Below, in pieces: positions 24,886-39,538 of a stretch of DNA of 64,000 nt. Every line of letters starts with the position of its first letter. Positions within the stretch are counted from its first letter, which is position 1. Origin of the DNA: Ooceraea biroi (taxonomy: Eukaryota; Arthropoda; Insecta; Hymenoptera; Formicidae); NCBI RefSeq assembly GCF_003672135.1, contig NC_039506.1, forward strand, positions 6,820,001 through 6,884,000, read 5' to 3'. Made by a program: the position numbers and the translations under genes. Below the pieces are notes generated by a model. The model was not told where the DNA came from. It did no database searches and saw nothing but the letters and a program-made list of their open reading frames with translations.

Positions 24886-26211
24886 GCTTCGTGTGCAGAT
24901 TTACCTTGATTCAGAGTCGATCGACTCGCGATAACGACGTTCTGTCGCTTTAACGTATAATATTACGGTTGCACATGTATATGAATTACGTGGTGAGAAT
25001 GTTACACCCGACGCGTTACGTGGCTGATGCGATTCTTTCGTTTCGTTCTGCACATGGTATGCGGAAATCACTTTCGTTGCGGGTGTTCCGTTTTCATGTA
25101 CAGTTTTCCAATTGACGTCTCCGATGATGAACAAAAGCGTGCCGCGGGCGATAATCATTCTTAAGCAACAGCGCGCGGATACGATTACGACGAGAGCTGT
25201 CAGTTGCGACGCGTCCAGAAAAATCCATTTTCCCCTGCCGCTTTTCATTCGCGGATCTCGTTAAGATTCTTGCATCGCCATTGTCACGGCGAAGCTATTC
25301 TGATGAGGACACATTAAAAGGGTCTTTTACGCGAAGAGTAATACTCGAAGTCTTTTATGCGAAGAGAAGGATAAGAAGGATTGAACTTTAAAGAATCGCA
25401 TCGTCGATTAATTCCATCAAAACACGATATTGGAAAGATATGAACAATAATCGATTCGAGAATTCATCACGTTTATTTTTGATGGCACCTCTCGTTTCAT
25501 TCTTTCTTACGTTTCTCGTTGAAATCAGATAACGTTCTGTTTTATTTATCTAAAATTAGTTCTTCTGGTCCCCTACGTCGTTTCGCGCTTTCATCCCTTA
25601 TTGATCGCCGGCAGTGCAAAACCGACGTTACATTCCGGCGGACATTACTTTCCGGGCTATCTGCCGCGGCGATCAATGGCGAACGAGTCCTCTCTCGGCG
25701 TACTTTACCGCCGACAGAGGAAGATGCGCGCGGGAATTTTCTGCCGGCGAGCCGGAAAAATATCCGCGCGGGAAAGCGCGACGGGTTCTCACGGGTTCAC
25801 CGCCGTGGATCCACACGCTCGTCGCACAGATCGTCCACAGTGATCTCGGCGAGATCCGCCGATCGCCAACCTCGACCTCTGTCAAGTCAAAGGAGTCGAA
25901 AATTCTTCCGCGTTCATTGGCCGTCCATCAATGCCGGGGTATCGTGAGTGTGAGGTGAGCAGCGTGTGCGTTGCACAGGTATGCGTGTAGAGGTATTATA
26001 CACAGGACCTCTTGGAGAAAGCTTAGTTCGGTATCTCTCGATTATTGGATCTGGGTGACCCGATTGCACGAATCCTCGACAACCTGTCGTGGGTATTCAC
26101 TGAGCTCGTCAATGACTCTGCTGCTACTGTTGCTGACGATCGATCATACGATTATGCGTGATTGATGGTGCCGGAATGTACATCAAAGCGTTAAGACGAA
26201 AGATCGCGGGA

Positions 26212-26251
26212 TAGGGACTAATAGTCTACCTAGCTAGACTATTAGTCCCTA
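26212..26251. repeat. Perfect 17-bp inverted repeat with 6-nt loop
   Basis: Arms TAGGGACTAATAGTCTA (26212-26228) and its exact complement (26235-26251), loop CCTAGC. Followed by three TTTGTTATTA-like direct repeats to about 26305. Confidence 0.9.
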
Positions 26252-29200
26252 AATCACTATAATTTGTTATTAATTGTTATTATTTGTTATTACATTTGTT
26301 ATTAAAGATTTTAAATGTGGCAAATGTTAATGGTATCTTTGATTTGCGACGTTTTAAGTGTAAATTTTACAAATGAGAGGGAAAAATTCTCGTGCAATCT
26401 AAGAACCTCGTTTTCGCCGCGATTCATTTCTCGCTAGTACAGGCACGACTTGAATTAATCCATTAAATCGAAATGTCTTTGGCCTCCATTTTCTCCTGAC
26501 GAGTGCAAGCACGAGCGTCAATTATCCGGACAACAGTGCGATAAAATTAGCGAAATAATCCGAGAAAGTAGGAAACTCGTGCTATTCGAATGGAACATAG
26601 AAGTCGGCGAGGAGATCGCGCGAAACTAGACCTGGGACGAGGATGCGATCGTAAACGGACTCTGCTTTCACTCGATCGTTTAAGACATTTCGAGCGCGAT
26701 CGCTCGTGCAAAACTGATCGATTCCTCTTGCGCTCGGTTCAATGCGGAAGACTCCAATTCTGACGGCCTCGTACGAAACATTGAAAGTGACAGTCATTAT
26801 GTTGTGTATTGATATTATTAATTTGTCAATGCCGAAACTGAAATTGTTATTGAAATCGTTTTATTTTTCTTCATGCCAGTTTATCATTTTATAATTTTGA
26901 AGATATTATTTTGTATCTAGGTTTTCTTATATACGTTTCCAACGTTAATTCTTTTATAATAGAACACACTTTCAAAATTTCAGATATTAGAAGATGGATT
27001 TTAAAATATTCTCTATACGAAAACTATTATATATTATATAATACAAGAAATATTTTTTATGTATTTAAGTATCGCATTTGCCGCGTGTTCAAATTATCTA
27101 AATTATTATAGTTCATCCTCTGCGCATGAAACTGCTTTGCTGAAGAATTTCTTGTTTGCATGACCTTAATTTAGACTTAGAAGGCGCCACGTGTTGCAAG
27201 TGCGATTCTCATCCAGCGAATGAACCGGTAAAAAGCGTCACGTAGAAGCGTTAAGTGCACAAATCAGCCTACATGATTGGAAAGAGCGACAACGAACTGT
27301 CGAAGCGTCGACAACCGTTACGACCCGCCGCCACATACCTTAGGTACACATCGAGCGTGCACACACATGAAGGATGTGTGCGTTAGGCGCTGCTAGGGGT
27401 CAACGTGAGAGATCTCTCGTCCGTTGGGTTCCTCTTGGTTTCTCGCTACGCATGGAGGAGTTATAGAGAACCTTCGAAAAGTGAAAATAAGTCTCAACTC
27501 ATTTACCCGTTTCGAAAACTAATTACACTTTTACGACTTTCCATTAGACTCATAAACCTTTCAGTTTTTCTGCTCCCATCTGGATCAAAAAGACATCAAT
27601 GAGCAATGCGGGAAAGAGATGAGGTATAGATGATGGATCGTGGCACGTGGAAACCGGTGTGGCAACGCCAACCAACCTTTACCACTTTCTTATCAGCTCG
27701 ACGATTTTAAATTTTCATACATAACTGTGCTCGCGGCCGCGTTACAGGAGTTTCGTCGGTTTCGTGCGTGACGGTTGTTCCGCGAGCATTAATTCGCGCG
27801 GCGCCGACTTCAACGTGACTCAAGCGTGCGCTTCACGGTCGGTGCATTTCGCGTCGGGCGTCTCTCGTCTGTCGGTGAACGAGGGCAAATTCGCGTGCGG
27901 AGCGAGCCAGGTCGCGATTTCTGTTACTTGCATCATCGATTTGTACGCCGGAGATACTTCCTGCTACTTTCGGCGTCTAGCTCGAGGAGACGCGTCGCGC
28001 GCTCGCGTTTAACGACGCGTGGACGAGCTACATGAAAAGAAAATCGAGAAAAGAAGTCAAAGAGGCGAGGGAGAGAGAGAAAGAGAGAGAAGGATAAAGG
28101 GAGACGGAAGATTGAAACGTCACGGTGCAACGGAGCATGAGGAATAAGCCTCCACGTGTATCGGAATGCTTCGTTTTATCACGCCGCCCAATGTTGGGAA
28201 CCCGGCTTTCTCCCGTTGCCACGCTCGAATTATCGTGCTTGCCGATTGTGCTGATTCTCGATGACGTTCTGCTTCGGATGGACAGTGTTTGATTCCTGGG
28301 ACTCACGTGTATTTGCCGACATTGAATTTTATAGTCGCGCGATTACCTCGTGTTGCACTTTCTCCCGCGAGATTAGCTCGAATTTGCGACGGCGAACTGA
28401 TGAATCACGCTGTTTGCTTATGTGGACCACGTGGGTTCCGTAAATAATAAATAAGTTTAACGGTATCGCGTTGAAATCCTTAAGTAATTCAATTTGTTGT
28501 CAATTATCGAATTCTTAAAATAATATAATTAAATATCGTACATCTGTTTCTGCTAAATGTTTGTCAGGTAATTCGTTACGATAGTTCTTATCGAGACATC
28601 TGTTGAATCTCACGCGAATGGCATCGGGAACTTCCCTCACAAGACACGTAATTCTGTAAAATCATTTCTATCGTACGTACATACGTATCCTTTACTCAGG
28701 CGCGATTAAATTTCGTGTAATTCACGCCACGCTAAGTGCAAAACTGCTTTAACAGCTCCCGAGTCGAAGGGGATGTAATGCATCATGAAGATCGAGCAAC
28801 TCGACCTTTCCGTTAATCTCGTACACAGGGGAAATTACCTCGCACCCGCTCCACCCACCGTCGCGTCATCGATCAAACAACCTTTCTAAGGCCGAACCAC
28901 TTACCGTGCAACGCATTAACCTTTGGAGTGCGACTGAGAGGGCCCGTGTTAAGCGCGTCTCATAACGTCGTCTTGATCCCGGCAAACGAAGTCCACGTCC
29001 GGTCTTCCGCACGTGCGACAGATAGAGAGACAAAGAGAAGGAGAGAGGAAACGCGACCTTGCCCTTGTTGCGACCGTCCTCTGCCGCGTGACTTCCTCTT
29101 CAAAATCACTGGTTCCCTCCGCTTCCGCACTTCCTCACTGAACTTCCTCTCGCCTTGCCGCTCGATTCGGATCGGCACGGAATCATGCGCCGCGTGCGCA

Positions 29201-30887
29201 ATCGCGAGTTCGAATCTCGAAATAATGATACCGGTACTCCCACGATTATCGATTTCTCTTTGCCGCGCGTGTTGAGTCACACTCGTCGATCGTCAGCCTG
29301 CAGGTGACATCGGCGGATCCAGTACCCGTTTTCGCGCGAGACTTATCGCCGAAACTGAGAAATCGCGTTTGATGAGGTTCCGTCCGTGAGTCTCACGCGC
29401 TCGCATCGATCTGTACCGCGCGATCGTCGCGATCGTCCATCCGGCTAGCAAACGGGATGGTACCTGTCTGGCCGTCGTACCTTGTGCCACAGCATGTGCT
29501 GCTGGAGTCGCATGGCTAAGTCATCAGCGGCGCCTTCGCCGAAGATCGGTGGTGGTGGCCGGTTGAGCCGATGGTGGAGGTCGTTTATGGTGGAGGCAAC
29601 ATGCGTTCGACGGAAGCCCGATCGAACCAGAAGAGGGGAGACCTCACGGTGGAGGACACGGAAACGTCTGGCGAGGGGAGAGCCGCGGAAGGAGAGTCAT
29701 CGGGGGAAGAGACAGAGAGAGACAAAGAAAGGCAGAGAAAGAGAGGATGCCAGGAGAAATCAAAGTGGGTCAGTGGCCAGGTCACGTGGAGAAGAACGGG
29801 GCCCAACGTGCAGGACGGCGACACACTGTCCTACTCATCCAGCGGCCGCTCTTGGTCGCTCCAGGTTTCTGTCTGCCCATTCAGGAAACGCCGTCGCCGA
29901 TACCACCGTGAAAATGAGATGTGATCAACGCCCGTCATCGACGGAAAGGAAAGAGCCTTCGACGGGACTGTCAGACAAGAATGAGCTCGGATGGGCGCAA
30001 TGAGAGCGTATAGTCAGCTGACAAAGTCGTTGACAAGAGGCGATCAGGATTGACGATGACGATTGACCATCAGCTGTGATGTTCCGCGCTGCGTCATGAG
30101 TACTTGTCGCGCGGAATCTCTATTATTATTATAATATTATATATCATTGAAAAACGTCGCTCTCGTATCAGAATCACGTCGGTGAAACTTTTCAGCACTC
30201 CAGATAATTTACCGTCGCGGAATCACGTCGATGTTTTCAACTAAATGCACTGACAAGCATCGCCGAGAAAAATATACGGTATCGTTACGGGTTCCGTAAT
30301 GCGCGTGAAAATCTGTTCTCCAAGTAAGAAGCGGTTAAATGAATTTCATGGCCGCAGTTTCATTCTGCGGGAAATGTATTTCTGGCGGAAGATAAAATTC
30401 CAGTCATAATAATGTGTTCGTTCTCACGTCCAAGATAATACATTTGCAAAATGATGATTATCAAGGTACTGCTACAGGTGCTTCCTGCACCTCGTTTAAC
30501 TCGTTTAATTTTTAATCAACATTATAGACGATGGCTTTTGCAATAAGTAATCGAACACTGAGTCGTCATTATCATGTCAGTGCAAGGGACTTCACATATT
30601 CTAATTAAAATAGAAGCGTAACGATGCGCATTGCCTTTGAGCATTGGCCTGAAAGAGATAAATAGGTTTTCCTCGTTATGTTAAAAAAATTCCAGGGCGC
30701 TCCGTCTTTGTTGTAACTCTCATGGAGGAATTAATAAGTTTTTCTTATTAAGGTGATGTAGAGCGGAGAGAAGCAAGCCGTAATGTAAGCGTAATTTTTC
30801 CGCTGGATTACAATGTTATCAACGGCCGCTTTCAAGCAAGTAATTAATAGACTAATAATATCCGCATTACCTAAATGGTTAATTATG

Positions 30888-30910
30888 AAGAAAGAAAGAA
30901 AGAAAGAAAA
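30888..30910. repeat. (AAAG)n microsatellite
   Basis: About five AAAG units in AT-rich non-coding DNA. Confidence 0.9.
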
Positions 30911-33399
30911 CTATTCCCACATATAAAAATCAAATTAATACATAAGTTTTTGACTAGTTCAAGAATTTGTCAAAAAGCCGTGACGATATTCTTCCAAGTG
31001 TTGCACAAACATAGAAAAGCACTGTTTAAATTGTTGAATTCTTCAGATATTTTATTAATCTTATAACAATAATTATGAAACGACTAATTTCTGGCGTTTG
31101 CGTATCCTTGATTTTCCTCGTTGCGTAGGAGCATTTAATGGTGGCTCTTGCTTTTAGAGATGCAAAATGATAATTACAATAACGTTACGTGGTGTTACGA
31201 GTTGTATTACAAGATGAACGCGCGCATTGATCGTCCATTTGATACAAAGTCTGTCCCTTTAATGATATTACCTCATTATCGCTAATAACATACGCTAATG
31301 AAATGAGGATTATCAGATAAAAACCGTACACACGTACACATGTATTTTCATATATGTATGCATATCGACGCTGCATAGAACGTTGTTAATTAGCGGGTTT
31401 ATTTCGCGCATTAAAATTTGTCTTCTTATTTTTAACCGGCGTCTCGTGGATTCTCCAGAGAGATAAGAGAAAAGTGATTTTCAAAAGTAGCTCCAAGCTT
31501 TATCACGCGTTGAGAGAAGCTTGAAACCCTCATAAACGCTCCTCATTACTGCGATAATGGTGCCGCGAGTTGCAAGCGGAAATTGCAATATCGTCTAATC
31601 CTAATTATTTTCATGTTTCCAGCGAAAGCGTGCGATGCGCAAATTTGGCCATACTAAGCCGGAAAATCACTAGCAAATCTGCATGCGTGTCATTAAACAT
31701 TTATTGAGAGGCTAAAGAGGGGACAGCAAAACCTATGCATCAAATGCTGCACAGTTTTCACACTTGAACTTTTTTTACTTTGATATTTTATATGTATTCT
31801 CTACAAATGGATTGCATATCTTAACGTTTCGCAACATGTTATACGTAATACCGCCTACTCATGAGAGGTATAAATTATTAATTGACCGTAAAATATTTAT
31901 CATTTGTTGGAGCTATTAAGCTGTAATTTGTACACGTACGGTGTATATCGCCGTTTATTGTTTCACTGCTCATTAACATAATCCGTCTCCACAAAGGAAA
32001 CAGGTTACACTCGTAATCCTATTTGTGTAACCGGAGCGAGACGAAACGTTTGACAAGGCTTTCGCGGATGGCAATTCGCTACCAGGAATCTTAATTGGCA
32101 CGTCACGTAGTCGAATTTCACTTCATTTCGGAGTCAAATGGACATGACTGTGTCGATTTTGTCTGATTAATCATGCGAGTCTGTACCGACGTCGGAAGAA
32201 TATAATATTTGTCCTTTCGCTTATAATCGTACATTTATATGTAAAAAATTGTACAAAAATAATGAGAACAATAAATTTATTAATATTATTCACTAATATT
32301 ATTATTAATAAATAATTAATAATTCTTTAAATAATTTTTCTTTAAATAATGCTTCTGTAACTATATAAAACTATGTAAAACTTTTGCAAGCTATAGAATA
32401 TTTTACATTTTGAGATGTTTTTATAAATATTCATAAAGAATTACTAATTATTGATAATATTAATATCTTTTCAGATACATAAATAGCTAATGAAATATAC
32501 ATATAATTAACATTTATATATAATTTTCGTGTTCGTTCACATACTCTTAACCGATGTATCAATACTTAAATAATTAGTAGTAATATTCAGATAATAGCAT
32601 ATATCATAGTAACATTAAGTATACACACCAATTCATACATGACCTTAATAGATACTTTATCTTCAACGTAATGAACATTTGTTATCAATATTATAGTTTT
32701 GATATCGAGCAATCATAATCAGTTGTAACGGGCTGCTAATAGATTTTGATTAGAGCTCACTGTAGGAAACATAATTCATGGCAACCGATTCAACAATTCT
32801 AAAGCAACGGCAACGCGTTGTCGTCGCGGACGTGCATCAATAATTGACAATTGTGTCCCGTACGAGAGAGGTGAAACCACGAAACCATTTGCTTCCCGTG
32901 TAATCATAATGAAATTATGACGACTCTTGAAGAATCCATATGTGGCTCTCTTAAACGCAGCCTTGCAACGCAGGAATGCGTAATTGATAACGGTCTCGGT
33001 ATGTTCTTTCACTTCAGGTACTGTTTTGTATTAATGCTCAACCACGCATTCGAATAATTTCGTTGGAATCTGGACTTCCTCATATTGTTGCTGAGTCTGT
33101 TGCAATATTCATTTCCCGGTTGATGTTTAGCAAACTTTGTATGTTTATCCCTCATGAATTCCTTAGATAACTTCGTGGTATATTACTATTATATAGTATT
33201 AGTATACTATTAGTACTCGTGAGAAAAATCATGAAGTAGAAAATTGAAAAAGTAGATGCTTGCTAATAGTTTGAAAGCAATTTTGAAATACAATGTTGTA
33301 TCATAGTATAACCGACCTTGCACTTTTAATAATCGAATAAATAATCGATCACATACTTTTTCTCCTTGATTATGTAGTGTTACTTAAGTTTTATTATTA

Positions 33400-34100
33400 A
33401 TGCAGAGTGTCTCGTAAAAATAGCCTGACCTAGGTTTGCGATAAAATATACTGCAAGGGGAGCAGGATTCTGCAGTTTATATATAATTTTGCAGCCCCAA
33501 AGTTTTTGCCAGTCGTTCTCTAAACAAACGACACTGCGCGAAAGTTTTACAAATTTATTTTCACAGCTGTTTTTGCCAGTGCATCTAGGCGCGCTCTAAG
33601 TCTCTAAGTTTTTTGATGCTGAAACCTTGAAAACTCTGTATTAATTTTATTTGTTGAGTGTTGTTTACCGGTAAAATTACAAACTTAGAATACTACTCAA
33701 TGTCCATACCGATCACAGAAGAATACGTACAATGTTCTATAATCAAAGCAACACAACTGTTGTGCGTCTTTTCGGTCAAGGTAATACCGGGAGTAGAAAT
33801 TTACGGTGCCTCTCGTGGTGTTCTAAATCATGTTAGACTCATACGGTACTCTAAGCCTCATCGGTGACTTTTGGATGAGAGAATTCCAGAGCGGTGACAT
33901 CTAACATCTCTGTTCACGTTTGTCGGAATAAGCTCCAAGTGTAAGACCATCCTACCCTCCTGCTGGGTCCTCTTCATCGTGTAATCATGGTCATCGAATT
34001 AACTTCCGTTTTAGGAATACATCTTTAGAGAGTACCTAAGGGTCAATCCTTGATCGCAAACGTGACTGGCTTGAAGTAGGTCAGGACCTGTATCTTTCGG
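33400..34100. mobile_element. Possible degenerate interspersed element
   Basis: This block differs in texture from its AT-rich surroundings: it starts near AGTGTCTCGTAAAAATAGCC and has mixed composition with scattered short ORFs. I recognise no transposase, reverse transcriptase or terminal repeats, so this is only a suspicion. Confidence 0.15.
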
Positions 34101-34267
34101 CGCACGGCGTCGTCCATCATTGAATGGAATCTCATTTACTTACGAGTACACATGCTCCACGTGATCGCCTCGTTACTGTGTTCCCTCCTTTCTCTCTTTC
34201 TCTTTCTTCTCTCTTTGCATCCCTGTGTGGGAGATACAGCAAATTAATGCGCGCGACATTCTCGGTT

Positions 34268-34309
34268 CCTCCATTGGCAAACGCGAGTATTTGCGCCTGC
34301 CAATGGAGG
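34268..34309. repeat. 12-bp inverted repeat with 18-nt loop
   Basis: CCTCCATTGGCA (34268-34279) and its exact complement TGCCAATGGAGG (34298-34309). Could be a stem-loop or a remnant of terminal repeats. Confidence 0.85.
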
Positions 34310-37300
34310 TAAACATATGTTAATCAATTTAATTGCTATTACTTCACTTATCACTAATTACGTTGGCTAATTTTTGTTAGACGCATCCGGCATTCGACAT
34401 GGTGAACGAGTTAAGTATTAACGCAAGATATTAATATAATTTGTTACAGTCGATTCGCGCTGGCGAGTGAAACTACGAATTATCGGATGATTCTCCCCGA
34501 CTGGTGTGTGAACGATTCTTTTCTCTCCAGAACATGACGCACGCGGCAAGATCGAGCACACAAGCATTGACCGTGATCGTGACTTTCGGTAAGTGGGTTA
34601 AGGCCCGTGGCTCTCTGTAAATGTATTTTTATAGAACCGAAAAGAAATGTAGAAAGCAACATGACGTTATCGTTTGTTATCGTCGAAACTCGATATACCG
34701 ATCACATCGCGTGCACAATGCATGAGCAAAATCAACAAGCCAGACAATAGGCGAGCTATGTATTATATTAACTCTGGTTTAGCTTTGCAATAATTTGTGT
34801 GATAATACAATGTTGCTAGTGCTAGTATTAATTAAAGGAATTAATAGAAGCGAAATCACGATTATGCTATAAATTATTATATATAAACTGGTATATTGTT
34901 GATTAATAATTTCAATTTACGGTAGGTACTTCTATGAAGTATACTTGAATTTATGTATCATCTTATCTGCCTCGAGGCCGTTTATGTACTCCTGATATTA
35001 TCATAAGTAACATAATATATACTATATATATGTGGTGGAAAAAGCCACATTACATGAAAATATCAATTTCCAGATTTCAAATGTGATTTGATGATAAGGT
35101 CTTTAATAAGCTACAAATTTTCATACAAAACTCTCTCTTTTTCATTTAAAAAACACCAAAAACAATCCCAATCTTTGAATGACAAATGCTCCGCGATGAT
35201 AATTTATTTTGTCGTCAGAAACATGTGATTTAATACCGGTCTCAATTTGAAGAAATGCGTAAGTGGAGGAAGAATCTTGTCTATCTCTCATCACTCGTGC
35301 GTCCAATTTGGCTCACGGTTCGCACGTAGATTTAAACGAGTCTCTCAGTGAAAGATCATCCTGAGAACAGGCTCCGAGACGCGCGAATCTCTCGCGGCTA
35401 CCAGCGAAATATCCGGAAAGACTGCGATGTCGACATAAATCCCAATTAAACCGCTTCATACGCGCTGGTCGGAGACACCTGTAACCGACCTGACCAGATC
35501 CCGAGACGCGATATCACAATTACGAGAGCGACGAGAAGTGGTAGAGCTACCGCGCGCGAAAGACACTTTGCGCGACGCCATAAATTCCCGGGGATCGTTA
35601 CAGCGCCTAATCCCAGGGAAGATCCGAAGCATTTGGGTCGCGACGCCATGGCCAGAGAGGGGAAACAATCGATGGTCATGACCCAGGACATGGCTGGAAA
35701 ACTAGGTCAGGATTGCTCTTTCACGTGATGCGCACGTTCATTTTTCCCTCGCTTTGGACGCGTTAGGCTTCCGTAAACAGACGCAAACGTCGCCTCGTTT
35801 CTACCGATATCCGGTGAATTTGCAATGTACATTCCTCTTGGTTTCTCCATATCCCTTCTTTGTGGAAGGATAAAAAAAGCCGCATGATTCTCGTTTATCT
35901 TTCACCAGATCAGGTTGCTCGCAGCGCAGTTATTCTGCACCACGTCCAAAATATTTAAAGTCCTCCATCAGTGGTTTCCATAAGTTTTTCGCGTTTCCTT
36001 GTCGGAGGAAGACATGCGTGCTCGTTCCTCAGAAACGTCATCGAGTATCGAGCGTCACATCCATGTGCGTCACGTATACGTGAAATTCTGGCGACGTCAT
36101 CGCGAATTACCAAGGTCAGACCGTGACCCTGCGGCGCGGCTACGCCGGGTCGCGCTGATCCTGAAGAAAATCCGTTGATCGATCACCGGCGCGACGACGT
36201 CGTAGCGCCGACGCACTTCGCTCTGCCAGGCAGCTTGCTATCTCGCTGGTTCCATCAGCAGCACCTCACGAGACCGGGAACGCGGATCAACCGTTTCCCA
36301 CAACCTTCACGTGCACTATTTTTGCGTGGCCGATTGGTCACCCAGCTGGTCACGCTAGTCGCCGCACGCGGCTAAAGTCTCATCATCAGATCAAAAGTGT
36401 GCCGTTTACTTTTCTTTTCCGCACCGGTCTCGTACACGATCCATGAGAGATATAAATCTATCTCCGGTGAAAATATGACTATCAGGATACAATATTTTTA
36501 CATATTTACATATTTAATTACTTTGCACCTCTTAACCACTTTTGAATGTTCGCCGCGCTTTCGAGCACACTTTTGCATGCTTGTATTTGATATGCTAATT
36601 TAATTTACTCTTTGACCTATAAAATTATACGTACTTCTTTGAACCGGCCATTGCAGATCGGAATGAGAATGGTAATGCGTCAATGAGTTTTATGAACAAT
36701 TAGTTTTCTATGCGACAGGCAAATGCGCTGCGTAGGACTAAGACGGTAAATGCGTGCGAAGATAAAGCGAAAGGTGTTACGTGGAATGGTTACGTTTCCT
36801 GGTGAAGTTTTTCTCGAAATATACAGGTCATTCTGATCTCGAGCCGGGATTAAAAGGCGGCGCCTTTTTCAGCTGTGCATTGACGAGGAATTGAGAGCGG
36901 TGCGACGAGCTGTGATAAGAGGCACAAACTTATGATTACCTGTCGTGAAAACACGTACTTTCAAGAGTAAATAAGATGATCGCGCGATTAGCGAAGCTCC
37001 TTTTAACTTGCGATTTTTGTCAGTCCTTGGGAGAACTCGAGACAGCGTTTCACTGGTGCGTTTCAATCTTCCGTCCCCGCTGTTTTATTCCGCGGTTCAT
37101 TTACATTTTGCAACAACAGCTAATTTGCATTTTTCCTTCCGAACTCTTCTCCACGTTGCGGCGTTAATACCTACAATGTAATTAACGACGATTCGCTCTC
37201 AAAGACCACGGTCATTAAACAGACTTTCCGAGTGCGATCTGCATCTACAAAATTCGCAGAAACCGCTATCAAACCGCGAATTTAATAAAGCTGGTATCAG

Positions 37301-39538
37301 TGATATTCTGAATCAAATAATGCTTGACAGAAAATATTAATATTTTCCCTGCCAGTCTCACATGTTATTACCTCATAATATTTCATAATATTCATTTCAT
37401 ATTATTCCCTCATCATGAATAAACATGAAGAACATTTGGACTATCCTGCATTTTGTTGCGATTATATTATATCTCAAACATATATTTTCAAATTATTTTA
37501 ATTACGAATTCGCGTGTATTCCAACGATCGTGAGACTTTCGCGTCGCAATGAATCCGCGAACGCGGCAGGTTCTAATACAACTTTCACGTATATCTCACG
37601 ATAAACCCACGCGGAATCCCCGCGGTCCGCGAGTTTCAGCGTTTATCCATGTTGTCCCGATTAAGAGGATAAAATTTCCCGGCTTACGACCGCGCGACGT
37701 TATTATTCCTCGTCGATTTGCATTGACGATGCGACGCGACCGCCGGGTGAAGGCCGGCGTGATGATTTGCCGGCGGGTAGACACGGCGGTATAGAGGTAC
37801 CGCGCCGGCAGTTTCGTGACTTCATAAGGAAAAGGCGGAGGTAGCTGGCTTTCTCCAGAGCCACTTAACCCGATCCAGTAACATCCATCCACCGGGCCTC
37901 TGTCACGCCTGTGACATTTTCAGTAGTTTTGCATCGGTCAGCGTACCCGGGAAAATCACGAGGCGGGGTGCGTGAGCGCGAGAGCGCACGATTTTTATCT
38001 CTATCATATATAGCCTCTGTTGTGTGCCAAGTGAAATTTTCTTCTCTCTCTTCCTTTTATAATTCAATATTTTTTTAACATCGGATACACAGTTACGAGA
38101 CATCTATCGGAGCTTTCTCCGTCTTGTAGACGAGCTTTCCTCGAGCTCGTTTAATAATGGTGACGCGAATGTTTTGATGGCAGTATATAGGAAGAGTGTT
38201 TTTTAATTTATTCGTCGCTACTGTATCCTCGAGCGGATTTTACGGCGAGTTTATTGGAGATACTGAGGAAGCAGTTTGGAGTACACTTCGCTAACAAGCG
38301 TTAATATTCTGTATTCTATTCATAGAAAACTTTCAAGTAAAATTATCATTATAATTATTTACCTACTACTATTATATTATAAGTTTAAAGATATTGTGCT
38401 AACTTGTTTCTTAAATGTAACGCGTAATATGAAACTTGAACAAAAGTTTCAAGTACCAACGCGATGAAAATAATAAGTTTTAAAGGCTTTCTCGCAACAT
38501 GTCGGTGGTGTAATAATACCTGAAAACTTTTTCTGTTTTTAAGTAAGATTATTAATTTTTTTAATTTACGAGTTTAATTATTACAAGTCCCTGACCTAAT
38601 TTCTTATATTTCTTCTTCATTTTCTTTTGGTGTCAATGCATCTAGTTGTTATCTGCATCCAAGCTTATCAGTTGATTTAGATTAATGTTGATTAAGCGAC
38701 AGGTATCACTCAAGTAGTTAATTGGACGTTTATAAATGATTGATTTTTTCAATATGTGCAATATAATTACAGTATTCGTTAAAACCAGAATGACAAATAA
38801 ATGAAACGACAACAGTATTCCGGAAGTTCTAATTTAATACAGATGAAAAAGCCGAAGGATGAAAATAGCGAATGTGGTCCGACGGCGCGGATTCTCATTG
38901 CAGACAGCTTCTTGTTTAAATTCTTTTTCTTTATTAAATTAGAATCTTGATGAGTTTCTGCAGATCATTCTTGACAGATATTCTATACGATAGGATTTCT
39001 TATTTTGCTTTGATATGTCAGTTGAGGTTCCGCAAAGAGAAGTCGTTAACAGTTTTTTTGAAATTTACTACATCTAAAATTTAAAAGCACTAGTACAACA
39101 CAGGCGCATGCTATTTTATTTTTCAATATTAATAATATTTTCGACTAATAATATTCATCTATATTTATTATATGCACAATTATCACACTCTACCAAATTG
39201 TTAACCTCCACGCGAAGACATTTAACACGGCTTTTTTAAGAGTGGATTTGGCATATTGCGAAGAGATTTCGACGATTGAAAATCCTTTAGATTTATGCCC
39301 GGTTTCTTCATACTTCTCAATAGCTATCTTTCAGATAACTAAAAATTTATTTTCTTCATTGAAACCTCTGATTACGTACTTAACGGATAGCTATTCTTTA
39401 TACTACTCACTTTTGACACAAAGTGTCTAGAATGTTATTATAAATTACCATATTCTGTCAGGTTAAAAAGGTGAAGAAAACTGATTCTACGAGATATCTT
39501 TTGGATAAAGTTATCGAGAGGTGAAGAAATTGGGCCTT

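Noticed and set aside
24901..25248. 115-residue minus-strand open frame starting with ATG
   Set aside because: Its stop codon falls within a donor-like GTAAAT, so it might be a 5' non-coding exon, but the peptide shows no family resemblance and phase cannot be tested.
29200..29216. tRNA B-box-like GAGTTCGAATCTC
   Set aside because: No matching A-box, acceptor stem or cloverleaf at the right distance.
29482..30003. 173-residue Arg/Lys-rich plus-strand open frame
   Set aside because: Low-complexity, purine-rich GC island with overlapping frames; no homology recognised.
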